DNA from: an uncultured Bacteroidales bacterium
GTDB taxonomy: Bacteria > Bacteroidota > Bacteroidia > Bacteroidales > UBA932
Assembly: GCA_946055165.1 (NCBI GenBank)
Contig: CAMGFA010000002.1
Location: forward strand, 1 to 64,000
Direction of reading: 5' to 3'
DNA: 64,000 bases
The notes beneath the pieces were generated by a model. That model ran no database searches. It had not been told where the DNA came from and saw nothing but the letters and a program-made list of their open reading frames with translations. The position numbers and the translations under genes were made by a program. Numbering within the stretch: the stretch's first letter is position 1; every line of letters starts with the position of its first letter. This document shows, piece after piece, positions 1 through 14,939 of this stretch.

Positions 1-182
1 AGCCATCCACAGAGCTCAGGCGCGACGACAGTGCGCGGAAATAACTTTCGCCCTGAGCCAGGAGGCCCGCAGCGTCCTCGGCACCAAGGGGAAAATTTCC
101 GGTGCGAACCTCTTCACACGTCTGAACTACTGGATTGTCGCCTGCCGCGGCATGGTGCCAGGTTATCTGCCGCACTATGCCA
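1..182. repeat. Intergenic stretch with a truncated copy of a dispersed inverted-repeat element
   Basis: No convincing gene is present. Bases about 5-56 match bases about 17214-17265 almost exactly, with one or two substitutions. In that second copy the sequence is the right arm and loop of a long inverted repeat. The 12-base arm (AATAACTTTCGC) is at 40-51 here. The left arm would lie just outside the window, so this copy is cut by the window edge. Like the second copy, it lies downstream of the 3' end of a minus-strand gene. A short hairpin (GCACC/GGTGC) is visible at about 81-105. Function unknown. Confidence 0.6.
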
Positions 183-1724
183 TTATTCTGTGACGGGACG
201 GACAGAGCAACCCGTGTAACGTTCTACGCTGCTGAAACCTGGGTAGTATTTATCGAAGCTGACAAAATAAGCGAAGATCGGCTCAGCAAGATGGAGTGAC
301 GACGACCAGTAGCAGCCGCACTGCCCGGCTTTTTCGGTCCTGTACCCGTCAATGTAGCCCGCAGCGGGGAGGAAGATGGACTTGTCGGTATACCCTGATA
401 TCTTGGATGTAACCAGATGTCCATACACACCGTTCACAGTTGTCCATGTCCAGTCGCAGTTCTTATTACTCATAAGTTCCTTCAACTCTGTCGATGTCGG
501 CATACGCCATGTGCCTCCGCAATTTACTCCGGCTGCATCATCTTCAAGTTCAAGAGTTCCCAAGCTGTCTTTTTTTCCGTAAGTACTGAGAGTACAATAC
601 TTGGTCAGAGATTTTTGCGAGCCATTACCCCACTTGTAAGCAGGCCAAGAGGTGTAAGTAGTGGCCTCCGTTTCGCCCCATGCGTAGTAATTGCCGTAAT
701 CCTCCGGATTCTCGGCGCCGACATTGCAGGTGGCCCATTTTACAGAAAGCCCAAGATCAACAAATTCGTATCCGTTGATTTTGTTATCACCTCCCGGTTG
801 GTCCGGATCATTGTCCACTTCTTCATGTGAAACAAAAGCATTACGCTCGATGGTGAGCGCGGCGTCGTAAGAGTAGGTTGTGATTCCGGTGGCATTGGTG
901 AGGGTAAGGGTGAATCCGTCGTCAAGTGTGCACGGGAGGACAGGAATGTAGTACCATATACCGGTCTCGAATCCGTCCTTGCAGGTGAGGGTAACGGATG
1001 TGGCTTCCTTGCCATCTACCGGGGTTGCTACCGGCTTGCCGTCAGCATCGAAAGAGACCTTGACCTCTCCGGCAAGGGTCTCGCTGTTCTTGCCCGCGAG
1101 GGTCGCACTGGTGATTCCGCTCCCGCTGACACTAAAACGGAAGCCGCCGCAGACATTGTAGAACCGGAAAATGAGATTTGAGGACTTGGCAACGGAGAGC
1201 ATGGCGGCAGGGTCGAAGGATCCGGCGACTGCGGTCTGCTCGGCAGGGATAGTCATGACGGCATAGTCCGCCTCGCTATGGGTCTGCCCTTCCTGGTAAG
1301 GGTAGAGGGCCCAGTAGATGCCACTTCCTGAAGTGAGAGCGGTGGAAATGATGTTCTCGCTCCTGAAGGTCACGACCTCAGACTCGTTCACGCCTTCATC
1401 CCACTGGGAGACGAACTTGTCGAGCAGAGAGGTCCCATAATAGACCTTGATGGCATCTCCCGTCTGCCAACTGACATTTGTCTCATCAACAAGGATAGCC
1501 TTGGTCGAGGACTCGATTACGGGAGCGTAGGCAGTTGCAACGAGGTACTCGTCTTTGGTGACTGGGTCATCGGGATTATCCGGAGTATCCGGAGTGTCTG
1601 GTTTTGAGGGATCTACCACTTCGTTAGGATCAGGGTCCGGTCCGGCAGGATCACTGCAGGAAATCGTTCCGGCAGCAAATAACGATACCAGAACGAACAA
1701 TGTGAACAGTTTTGGGAGTTTCAT
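183..1724 (-). CDS. Fimbrillin-like lipoprotein with C-terminal FISUMP-type domain
   Basis: The product is probably a surface-exposed lipoprotein. The ATG at 1724 is preferred over an upstream in-frame start because it opens directly into a signal peptide (MKLPKLFTLF...) ending in a Cys after TIS, a lipobox. An acidic, proline-rich linker rich in DNPDD-type repeats follows. Residues about 60-300 resemble the fimbrillin/Mfa-like family of Bacteroidales (pattern WQTGDAIKVYY, then LYPYQEG). The last 190 residues carry the FDLGLSVKWATCNVG...GGTWRMPT...CYWSSS...SVRPV pattern seen in 'Fibrobacter succinogenes major paralogous' (FISUMP) domains. The role is unknown; adhesion or pilus-tip decoration is an inference. 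It is transcribed alone, with no clear promoter seen. Confidence 0.75.
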   Translation of the reverse strand: MKLPKLFTLFVLVSLFAAGTISCSDPAGPDPDPNEVVDPSKPDTPDTPDNPDDPVTKDEYLVATAYAPVIESSTKAILVDETNVSWQTGDAIKVYYGTSLLDKFVSQWDEGVNESEVVTFRSENIISTALTSGSGIYWALYPYQEGQTHSEADYAVMTIPAEQTAVAGSFDPAAMLSVAKSSNLIFRFYNVCGGFRFSVSGSGITSATLAGKNSETLAGEVKVSFDADGKPVATPVDGKEATSVTLTCKDGFETGIWYYIPVLPCTLDDGFTLTLTNATGITTYSYDAALTIERNAFVSHEEVDNDPDQPGGDNKINGYEFVDLGLSVKWATCNVGAENPEDYGNYYAWGETEATTYTSWPAYKWGNGSQKSLTKYCTLSTYGKKDSLGTLELEDDAAGVNCGGTWRMPTSTELKELMSNKNCDWTWTTVNGVYGHLVTSKISGYTDKSIFLPAAGYIDGYRTEKAGQCGCYWSSSLHLAEPIFAYFVSFDKYYPGFSSVERYTGCSVRPVTE

Positions 1725-1748
1725 AACGATATAGAACTGATTTGACAA

Positions 1749-2084
1749 TGATTACGTCGAAAATTCTTCAATGTCTATGCTCTCCCGTATTTTAAACAGG
1801 TGCTACTCTGTTCTTGGTTAACAAGCAGCCGACCGGAGGTAGAGCTTGCTTGGTACAATACGGTTGTTTCCCTGGTGTCTGCAGTGGAAGTTGTAGTTGT
1901 CAATGAATCACTTGATTCCGCTGTACAAGTCCCGGCCGTTTTCCTCGGGATGGATGCAAAGATACTTGTATTTTATAGTTTTCCAAAATTTTTGGTATTT
2001 GGATACTTCGCTGAGACCCGGACCGCCCCAATAATCCCCGGGAATAAAGTGCGGCCGAGCATTGCGTAAGCATCGGGCTGTTGG
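1749..2084. other. Intergenic region, no gene seen
   Basis: This stretch lies between the start of the fimbrillin-like gene and the end of secDF, both on the minus strand. It should contain the promoter of the former, but I see no good TTTG/TAnnTTTG pair. Short open frames on either strand have no signal peptide, no recognisable motif and unusual composition, so none is called. Confidence 0.6.
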
Positions 2085-2122
2085 AAAAAAACAGGAGGAT
2101 GAACCTTCTGGCCCATCCTCCT
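2085..2122 (-). terminator. Rho-independent terminator of secDF
   Basis: On the minus strand, 21 bases after the secDF stop, a 9 bp perfect stem (AGGAGGATG pairing with CATCCTCCT) is followed by one base and a run of seven T. A 12-base loop separates the arms (2093-2101 and 2114-2122). Confidence 0.9.
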
Positions 2123-2143
2123 TGATTCAGGATTTCAGTACAA

Positions 2144-5116
2144 TTATTTCTTTGCAGCCTTCTTCTTGCGGGAAGCAAGGGTGGCATCGACCATGATAGG
2201 AGTACCAATCATGATGGAAGCATATGTACCGATGCAGATACCCAGACAGAGGGCAACTGAAAGACCGCGGATGGTCTCGCCTCCGAAGATTGCGATGGCA
2301 AGCATAGGGAGGAGGGTACTTACCGAGGTGTTCACGGTACGGGTGAGGGTTGCATTTACCGACTTGTTCACTGTGCTCACGAAGTCGTCCTTAGGGTGCA
2401 GCATCAGGTTCTCGCGGATACGGTCGAAGATAACCACGTTGTCGTTGATTGCGTAACCGATGATGGTAAGGATGGCTGCGATGAAGGTCTGGTCAACGTC
2501 CAGGTTGAACGGAAGGATGCCTGTGAACAGTGAGAAGAAGCCGATGATGATAATAGCAGTGTGTGCAAGCGATACAACACCGCCAAGACCCCAGGCCCAG
2601 CCTTTGAATCGCCATGCGATGTAGGCGAAGATTACCAGGAGGGCGATGATAACTGATATGATGGCGTTGCGCTTGATGTCGTTTGCAATGGAAGCACCAA
2701 CCTTGTCGGAACTGATTATACCGTTAGGGTTGTCGAGGGTCGAGGTGAATTCCTCGAAGCTCAAATCGTCTGAGAAGAAGCCCTTGAGAGCGGTGTAGAG
2801 CATGCCCTCAATCTCCTTGTCAACTGTGGTGCTTTCGTCTTCGTATTTGTATGAAGTGGTGATCTTCATCTGGCTGTCTCCACCGAACTGCTTAACCTCA
2901 ACGGAAGAGTTCTTGATGTTCTCGTCGGCTGCAGCGGCAGTGTTGAACACATCAAGGGTAGCTACACGAACCTGCTCGGCAGTAACCGGCTTGTCGAAGC
3001 GTACTACATAGGTACGGCCTCCAGTGAAGTCCACACCATAGGTGAAGCCCTTGAAGAAGATGCTTGCGAGGGAAATCACGATGAGTGCACCGGAAACGAT
3101 GTAAGACCACTTGCGGCCCTTCACGAAGTCCACGTGAGTATTCTTGAGGAAGTTGGTGGTGAACTTGTTCTCGAAGGTGATGTTCTTGCCCTTTGCAATG
3201 CGGTCGTCGAAGATGATTCTGGTGATGAAGATGGAAGTGAGCACAGAGGTGATGATACCTATAATAAGGGTTGTAGCGAAGCCCTTGATAGGACCTGAAC
3301 CGAAGAGTGCGAGCACTATACCGGTAAGCAGGGTGGTAACCTGACCGTCGATGATTGCTGAGTAGGCGTTCTTGTAACCGTCGGATACAGCCTTGCTCAG
3401 ACCCTTGCCGGCCTTGAGCTCTTCCTTGATGCGCTCATAGATAATCACATTGGCATCCACCGCCATACCCAGGGTCAGGATGAGACCTGCAATACCCGGC
3501 AGGGTAAGGGTTGCTCCGAATGCTGCGAGGGTGCCGAAGAGGAGCACTACGTTGGTAAGAAGTGCGAGGTCGGCAGCCACACCTGCTCCGCGGTAGAAGA
3601 GGAGCATGTAGATGAGCACGAGGATGAATGCGATGATGAAGGAAATCAAACCTGCGCGGATGGACTCAGCACCGAGGGAAGGACCCACAACCTGCTCCTG
3701 AACGATGGTGGCAGGTGCAGGAAGCTTACCTGACTTGAGCACGTTGCAAAGGTCGGTAGCTTCTTCGATGTCGAAGTTGCCGCTGATTTCGGAGTTTCCT
3801 CCGGTGATTTCGGTATTTACTACAGGGTATGAGTAAACAGTGCCGTCGAGGACGATGGCAATCTGCTTGCCGATGTTGTCCTTGGTAAGGCGTGCCCAGG
3901 TGTTGGCACCTTCAGCGTTCATCGACATCGAAACGCTTGGGTTGCCGCCGCGCTGCTGGTCGTACGATACGCGGGCATCGGTAACGGAGCTTCCGTCGAG
4001 AGGAGCACGTCCGTCGCGGGCGCTTGCCTTGATGGCAACAAGTTCATATACATTGTCGCTCTGCAGACCCTGAACCGGTTTTACGGACCACATAGGGCGG
4101 AATTCTACAGGGAAGATGTCTTTTGTGCTTCTGAGCAGGGCGTTGACTTTGGAAGTATCCACAGCATTGGCAAGACCGATGCGGGCACCGCGCTGGCCCT
4201 GAACCGGCTGGAGCACGGCGAAGAGAGGGTTGGCCTTTTTGTAAGCCTCAATCTCTCCGAGAGCCTCCTCGGAAGATGCTTCGCTCTGGGCGAGGTCGCC
4301 GAGGGTCTGGTTGGCCTCAAGCAGGTAAGGATAGATTTCGCTGTTGTCGTAAGTGGTCCAGAACTCGAGGGATGCTGTTCCCTGGAGCAGCTTGCGGACA
4401 CGCTCAGGTTCCTTTACGCCAGGAAGCTCGACAAGGATTCGGCCGGTGTTTCCGAGCTTCTGGATGGAAGGGGAAGCCACGCCGAAACGGTCGATACGGT
4501 TACGCAGCACGTTGAAGGAGTTTGCGATGGCTGCATCGGCATCCTCGCGGATAACGTTGATAACGTCTTCGTCGCTGCTTTCCGGCTTGATGCGGTCGCG
4601 CATCTCATAGGTTCCGAAAATCTGGGCGAGTCTCTGGCCGTTGGAAACCTCTTTCCAGGCCGATGCGAAATGGGTGATGAAGTCGCCTCTTTCGCTCACG
4701 CTGCGCTCTTTGGCGAGCTTGAGAGCCTGCTCGAACTCAGGACTGGTGTTGTCGCCTGCAAGAGCCTTCACGAGGTCTTCGAGCTGCACCTGAAGCATTA
4801 CGTTCATACCGCCCTTGAGGTCCAGACCGAGGCTTATCTCTTTAGCCTTCACGTCTTTGTAGGTGAGACCCAGGAATACTTTTTCTGAAGAAATGGAATC
4901 GGTGTACCATCTGCTCTCGTACTTCTTGATGGAGTCAAGCACGAAGGCCTTGTCCTCCTCGGCAACGCTGCCAAGGTCGAAAGACTCGGCCTTGAGCTCT
5001 GCGTATTTCTGGGCTTTCTTCTCGAAAATGCCGCTCACGGCAGTGAAGGAAAGCTGATAAACGCAGGCCAGAGCAAGTACGATTGCTACAAATCTAATTG
5101 CGCCTTTACTTTGCAT
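2144..5116 (-). CDS. secDF: Protein translocase subunit SecDF (fused)
   Basis: This inner-membrane accessory of the Sec translocon uses the proton-motive force to pull preproteins to the periplasm. At 990 aa, SecD and SecF are fused in one chain, as is usual in Bacteroidetes. TM1 lies at about residues 8-28. The SecD signature LGLDLKGGM is at 97-104. A large periplasmic domain follows. A membrane block at about 480-640 includes GMAVDANVIIYERIKEE, with the Asp thought to carry protons. The SecF half contains VDFTGGRTYVVRF at about 690 and GYAINDNVVIFDRIREN near the end. The gene is monocistronic, with its own promoter (5188-5195) and terminator. Confidence 0.97.
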   Translation of the reverse strand: MQSKGAIRFVAIVLALACVYQLSFTAVSGIFEKKAQKYAELKAESFDLGSVAEEDKAFVLDSIKKYESRWYTDSISSEKVFLGLTYKDVKAKEISLGLDLKGGMNVMLQVQLEDLVKALAGDNTSPEFEQALKLAKERSVSERGDFITHFASAWKEVSNGQRLAQIFGTYEMRDRIKPESSDEDVINVIREDADAAIANSFNVLRNRIDRFGVASPSIQKLGNTGRILVELPGVKEPERVRKLLQGTASLEFWTTYDNSEIYPYLLEANQTLGDLAQSEASSEEALGEIEAYKKANPLFAVLQPVQGQRGARIGLANAVDTSKVNALLRSTKDIFPVEFRPMWSVKPVQGLQSDNVYELVAIKASARDGRAPLDGSSVTDARVSYDQQRGGNPSVSMSMNAEGANTWARLTKDNIGKQIAIVLDGTVYSYPVVNTEITGGNSEISGNFDIEEATDLCNVLKSGKLPAPATIVQEQVVGPSLGAESIRAGLISFIIAFILVLIYMLLFYRGAGVAADLALLTNVVLLFGTLAAFGATLTLPGIAGLILTLGMAVDANVIIYERIKEELKAGKGLSKAVSDGYKNAYSAIIDGQVTTLLTGIVLALFGSGPIKGFATTLIIGIITSVLTSIFITRIIFDDRIAKGKNITFENKFTTNFLKNTHVDFVKGRKWSYIVSGALIVISLASIFFKGFTYGVDFTGGRTYVVRFDKPVTAEQVRVATLDVFNTAAAADENIKNSSVEVKQFGGDSQMKITTSYKYEDESTTVDKEIEGMLYTALKGFFSDDLSFEEFTSTLDNPNGIISSDKVGASIANDIKRNAIISVIIALLVIFAYIAWRFKGWAWGLGGVVSLAHTAIIIIGFFSLFTGILPFNLDVDQTFIAAILTIIGYAINDNVVIFDRIRENLMLHPKDDFVSTVNKSVNATLTRTVNTSVSTLLPMLAIAIFGGETIRGLSVALCLGICIGTYASIMIGTPIMVDATLASRKKKAAKK

Positions 5117-5187
5117 AATTATAGTTTTATTAAATTTAATTTCCTTTTCAAAAGCTCCAAAAAACCGCTATTTGCGGAATAAGGGCA

Positions 5188-5195
5188 CAAATGTA
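5188..5195 (-). promoter_or_regulatory. Promoter -7 element of secDF
   Basis: Read on the minus strand this is TACATTTG, a perfect match to the Bacteroides -7 consensus TAnnTTTG, 71 bases before the secDF ATG. No exact TTTG -33 box is visible; TTTA occurs at about the right distance. Confidence 0.6.
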
Positions 5196-5238
5196 CTAAA
5201 TTTTTCCCATAAATAAAGGACTTATCCATCTAATTTAC

Positions 5239-5246
5239 TATTTTTG
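5239..5246 (+). promoter_or_regulatory. Promoter -7 element of the PD40/nfeD/floA operon
   Basis: TATTTTTG matches TAnnTTTG 20 bases before the ATG at 5267, giving a short leader. No clear -33 TTTG is present. Confidence 0.5.
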
Positions 5247-5266
5247 TGGGGATATACTCATAGTAA

Positions 5267-6313
5267 ATGAAAAGAAGCTGCAGATTAAGTTTCATTTTGG
5301 CCCTCCTGCTCTGCTCCCTGAATGTGGCGGCACAGCAGGACAGTCTTCTGTTTCTTGCACGCCAGTGCAGGGCCGGCTACAGTTTTGACCGGGCCTGTGA
5401 GTATTACAGTCAGGCTATGGAGCTTGCAGGCGAAGACAGCCAGCCGCAGATTGAACTGGAACTTGCCCAGACAAGGGAGGCTCAGGTGAAGACCCGCAGT
5501 GTGCCTGTGCTCAGCGTGATTGCCCGCGCCCACTTCAGCAGCAAGGACTTCTACCTCTACTACCCTCTGCCCGACCACAGTTTCCGTATGGCCGACAGCA
5601 CTGTTGTCTATCATCCGGGCACCGAAGAGGAAATTTATCTCAGCCGGAACAATGAGTACAACGAACTCCTTTCGATGACCATCGGGGACAAGACCTATTT
5701 CTCATCCGACAGGCTTGGCGGCTACGGCGGCTACGATCTTTTTTGCAGCACTTGGGACGATGCTCTCGGGGAGTGGGGCACACCGGAGAATCTGGGCTTC
5801 CCATACTCTTCTGCCGGCGATGATCTGCTCTATTTCGAGACTCCGGACGGCCTTTTCAGCATCTTTGCCTCCAACCGCTCCTGTACCAAGGACAGTATGT
5901 ATGTCTATGTGATTGATCGTAAGGCCAAAGCAGAATACAAGGTGGTTGAGGACTCTTCCGTTCTGCAGCAGATTTCGGCACTTGCCCCTTCGGACACCAC
6001 CGCTCTTGCCACAGGAAGCGAAGCCCCGGAAGATCCCTGGGCGGACAAATATCAGGAAATCAGCCGCAGGGAACGCGAACTCAAGAAACTCATTTCTTCC
6101 AGCGGAAGCGAGGAGAGTATGCCTTACCGTATGGAGCTTGACCGTCTTTTCGACGAAAAGCGGCGCATAGAGGAACATCTTTTCAGTTCAACCGCCCTCG
6201 ACAGCGACATAAGCGACGAGGTGGACAGGGAGGTGGCCGGAGTGGAAGGCTCCTTTATCTTTACCCGCAAGTCTTTGGGTAAACCTTTGAAAATCTTTTA
6301 TATGGACGATTGA
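5267..6313 (+). CDS. Exported PD40 beta-propeller-like protein with N-terminal TPR-like segment
   Basis: The 348 aa product starts with a cleavable signal peptide (about residues 1-22, ending VAAQ). A helical repeat-like stretch (DRACEYYSQAMELA) comes next. A region with TYFSSDRLGGYGGYDLFCS and PDGLFSIFASNRS follows, which is typical of WD40-like PD40 repeats in Bacteroidetes OmpA/PorE-type proteins. The C-terminal third is charged and probably coiled coil (about residues 255-310). There is no OmpA peptidoglycan-binding domain. The stop is one base before the ATG of nfeD, so the three genes to floA form an operon. A periplasmic or envelope scaffolding role is inferred only. Confidence 0.6.
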   Translation: MKRSCRLSFILALLLCSLNVAAQQDSLLFLARQCRAGYSFDRACEYYSQAMELAGEDSQPQIELELAQTREAQVKTRSVPVLSVIARAHFSSKDFYLYYPLPDHSFRMADSTVVYHPGTEEEIYLSRNNEYNELLSMTIGDKTYFSSDRLGGYGGYDLFCSTWDDALGEWGTPENLGFPYSSAGDDLLYFETPDGLFSIFASNRSCTKDSMYVYVIDRKAKAEYKVVEDSSVLQQISALAPSDTTALATGSEAPEDPWADKYQEISRRERELKKLISSSGSEESMPYRMELDRLFDEKRRIEEHLFSSTALDSDISDEVDREVAGVEGSFIFTRKSLGKPLKIFYMDD

Positions 6314-6314
6314 T

Positions 6315-6791
6315 ATGGCACCGGTTTATGTAATTCTCACCCTCGTGATTCTGGGTCTTTTGGCACTTGTGGCCGAATTTCTTCTTTTCACCGGAGTCGG
6401 CATCTCCGGAATTGTGGGCCTTGGCTCCCTGATTTACGCCTGTGTATATGCTTTCACCAAGGTGGGAGTGAAGGCCGGCAGCATTACCACGGCTGTAGTC
6501 TGTCTCATAGTTGTGGTGGTACTTATTGTCATTCTCAAAGGAAAAACCTGGAAGAAACTTGAACTCAAGGATGAAATTCAGGCATCGGCCGGGCCGGACG
6601 TGAGCGCTGTGCAGCCGGGCGAGAAAGGCCGGACCATCACGCGTCTTGCCCCTATGGGCACAGCCATTTTCAATGGTGTGCGCTACGAAGTCAAGTCGTT
6701 CGACGGCAGCATGATAGACCCTTCTGCATATGTGGAAGTGGTGAGCGTGGAGGACAATCAGATTTGCGTAAAAGTAACCAATAATCAATAA
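6315..6791 (+). CDS. Short NfeD-family membrane protein
   Basis: NfeD proteins are membrane partners of flotillin/stomatin-type proteins. This is the short form (158 aa) without the ClpP-like protease domain. Residues 1-75 contain about three hydrophobic segments. Residues about 95-155 form the soluble beta-rich (OB-fold) domain, recognisable from GEKGRTITRLAPMGTAIFNG and the DP.AYVEVV.V pattern. It sits directly upstream of floA with a 3-base gap, the usual nfeD-flotillin pairing. Confidence 0.85.
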   Translation: MAPVYVILTLVILGLLALVAEFLLFTGVGISGIVGLGSLIYACVYAFTKVGVKAGSITTAVVCLIVVVVLIVILKGKTWKKLELKDEIQASAGPDVSAVQPGEKGRTITRLAPMGTAIFNGVRYEVKSFDGSMIDPSAYVEVVSVEDNQICVKVTNNQ

Positions 6792-6794
6792 GTT

Positions 6795-7741
6795 ATGCCT
6801 CAGTTTATAATCTGGGTCGCCGTTATTCTGGTGGCTCTTGTAATCCTGCTGTGGTTCTTCCCGGTGGGAATGTGGTTTCAGGCTCTGCTCTCCGGCGTGA
6901 GGGTGTCCCTGCTCCATCTTGTGCTCATGCGCTGGAGGGGAGTTCATCCCAATGTGATAGTGGTGGCTCTCATTACCGGCACCAAGGCCGGCCTCAAGCT
7001 CAGTGCTAATGAACTCGAAGCCCATTATCTTGCCAAAGGAAATGTGAGCAAGGTTGTTATGGCTCTCATTTCTGCAGCCAAGGCCAATATCCCGCTCGAC
7101 TTCAAGATGGCCGCAGCGATAGACCTTGCCGGCCGCGATGTGTTCGAGGCTGTGCAGATGTCGGTGAATCCGAAGGTAATCAACACCCCTCCTGTTACGG
7201 CTGTGGCCAAAGACGGTATCCAGCTTATCTGCAAGGCGAGGGTCACCGTAAGGGCGAACATCAAGCAGCTTGTGGGCGGTGCAGGCGAAGAGACCGTCCT
7301 GGCCCGTGTGGGCGAAGGAATCGTTTCGTCCATCGGATCGGCCGACAGCCATAAGGATGTGCTCGAGAACCCGGACAAAATCTCCAAGCTTGTGCTGGGC
7401 AAGGGTCTCGATGCCGGAACTGCTTTTGAGATTCTCTCTATCGATATCGCCGACATCGATGTGGGCAAGAATATCGGCGCTGTGCTGCAGATGGATCAGG
7501 CCGAGGCCGACAAGAACATTGCCCAGGCCCGCGCCGAAGAGCGCCGCGCAATGGCTGTTGCTCTCGAGCAGGAGATGAAGGCAAAGGCCCAGGAGGCCCG
7601 CGCAACAGTGATAGAAGCCGAAAGCCAGGTGCCTCTCGCAATGGCCGAGGCCTTTAGAAACGGCAATCTCGGTATCATGGACTATTACAGGATGAAGAAC
7701 ATCCAAGCCGATACCGAGATGCGCGAAAGTATTGCTAAAGA

Positions 7742-7745
<4 letters not shown>
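6795..7745 (+). CDS. floA: Flotillin-like protein FloA
   Basis: This is a membrane-microdomain scaffold of the UPF0365/FloA family. At 316 aa it has one N-terminal hydrophobic hairpin (about residues 3-25), then the SPFH-like domain (residues about 60-220). A C-terminal Glu/Ala-rich coiled coil (residues about 235-290) matches [25 protein letters not shown] repeats. Length and order match known FloA. Its TAG stop overlaps the TAG stop of malQ on the other strand (7742-7745), so the two operons meet tail to tail with no visible terminator. Confidence 0.95.
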
Positions 7746-14773
<7,028 letters not shown>

Positions 14774-14793
14774 TGGTACCAGTTTTGTTTTTA

Positions 14794-14824
14794 CAAAGGT
14801 ATGAACTCCTTGCCTAATTGCAAA
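14794..14824 (-). promoter_or_regulatory. Promoter of the GH13-susB-malQ operon
   Basis: On the minus strand TTTG (14821-14824) is followed after exactly 19 bases by TACCTTTG (14794-14801). This is a full match to the Bacteroides -33/-7 promoter, 20 bases before the ATG. Confidence 0.85.
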
Positions 14825-14839
14825 ACTGCATTTTTTTAA

Positions 14840-14867
14840 TTCATACAAGTTTTTTAACCATTCATCC
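14840..14867. promoter_or_regulatory. Two candidate regulator half-sites, 21 bp apart
   Basis: Read on the minus strand, GGATGAA and GTATGAA occur 21 bp apart just upstream of the GH13 operon promoter. They resemble the GGACGAA/CGACGAA elements spaced by 21 bp at the sus operon promoter (25195-25244). The copies are weaker and only two are seen, so this may be coincidence. Confidence 0.35.
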
Positions 14868-14910
14868 TTTTTTATTCCTCATCGATGTGCTTTTCTTTAT
14901 TGAAAATATC

Positions 14911-14918
14911 TATTTTTG
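14911..14918 (+). promoter_or_regulatory. Promoter -7 element of the CotH-kinase gene
   Basis: TATTTTTG matches TAnnTTTG 21 bases before the ATG at 14940. No clear -33 TTTG is present. Confidence 0.5.
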
Positions 14919-14939
14919 TTTCAAACAATAATCAATTGT

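Noticed and set aside
1800..2069. An 89-codon plus-strand frame before the secDF terminator
   Set aside because: No start context, motif or signal peptide; it runs into an intergenic region with no other support.
6261..7706. A 481-codon minus-strand frame opposite nfeD and floA
   Set aside because: His-rich low-complexity translation; the mirror of two well-supported genes.
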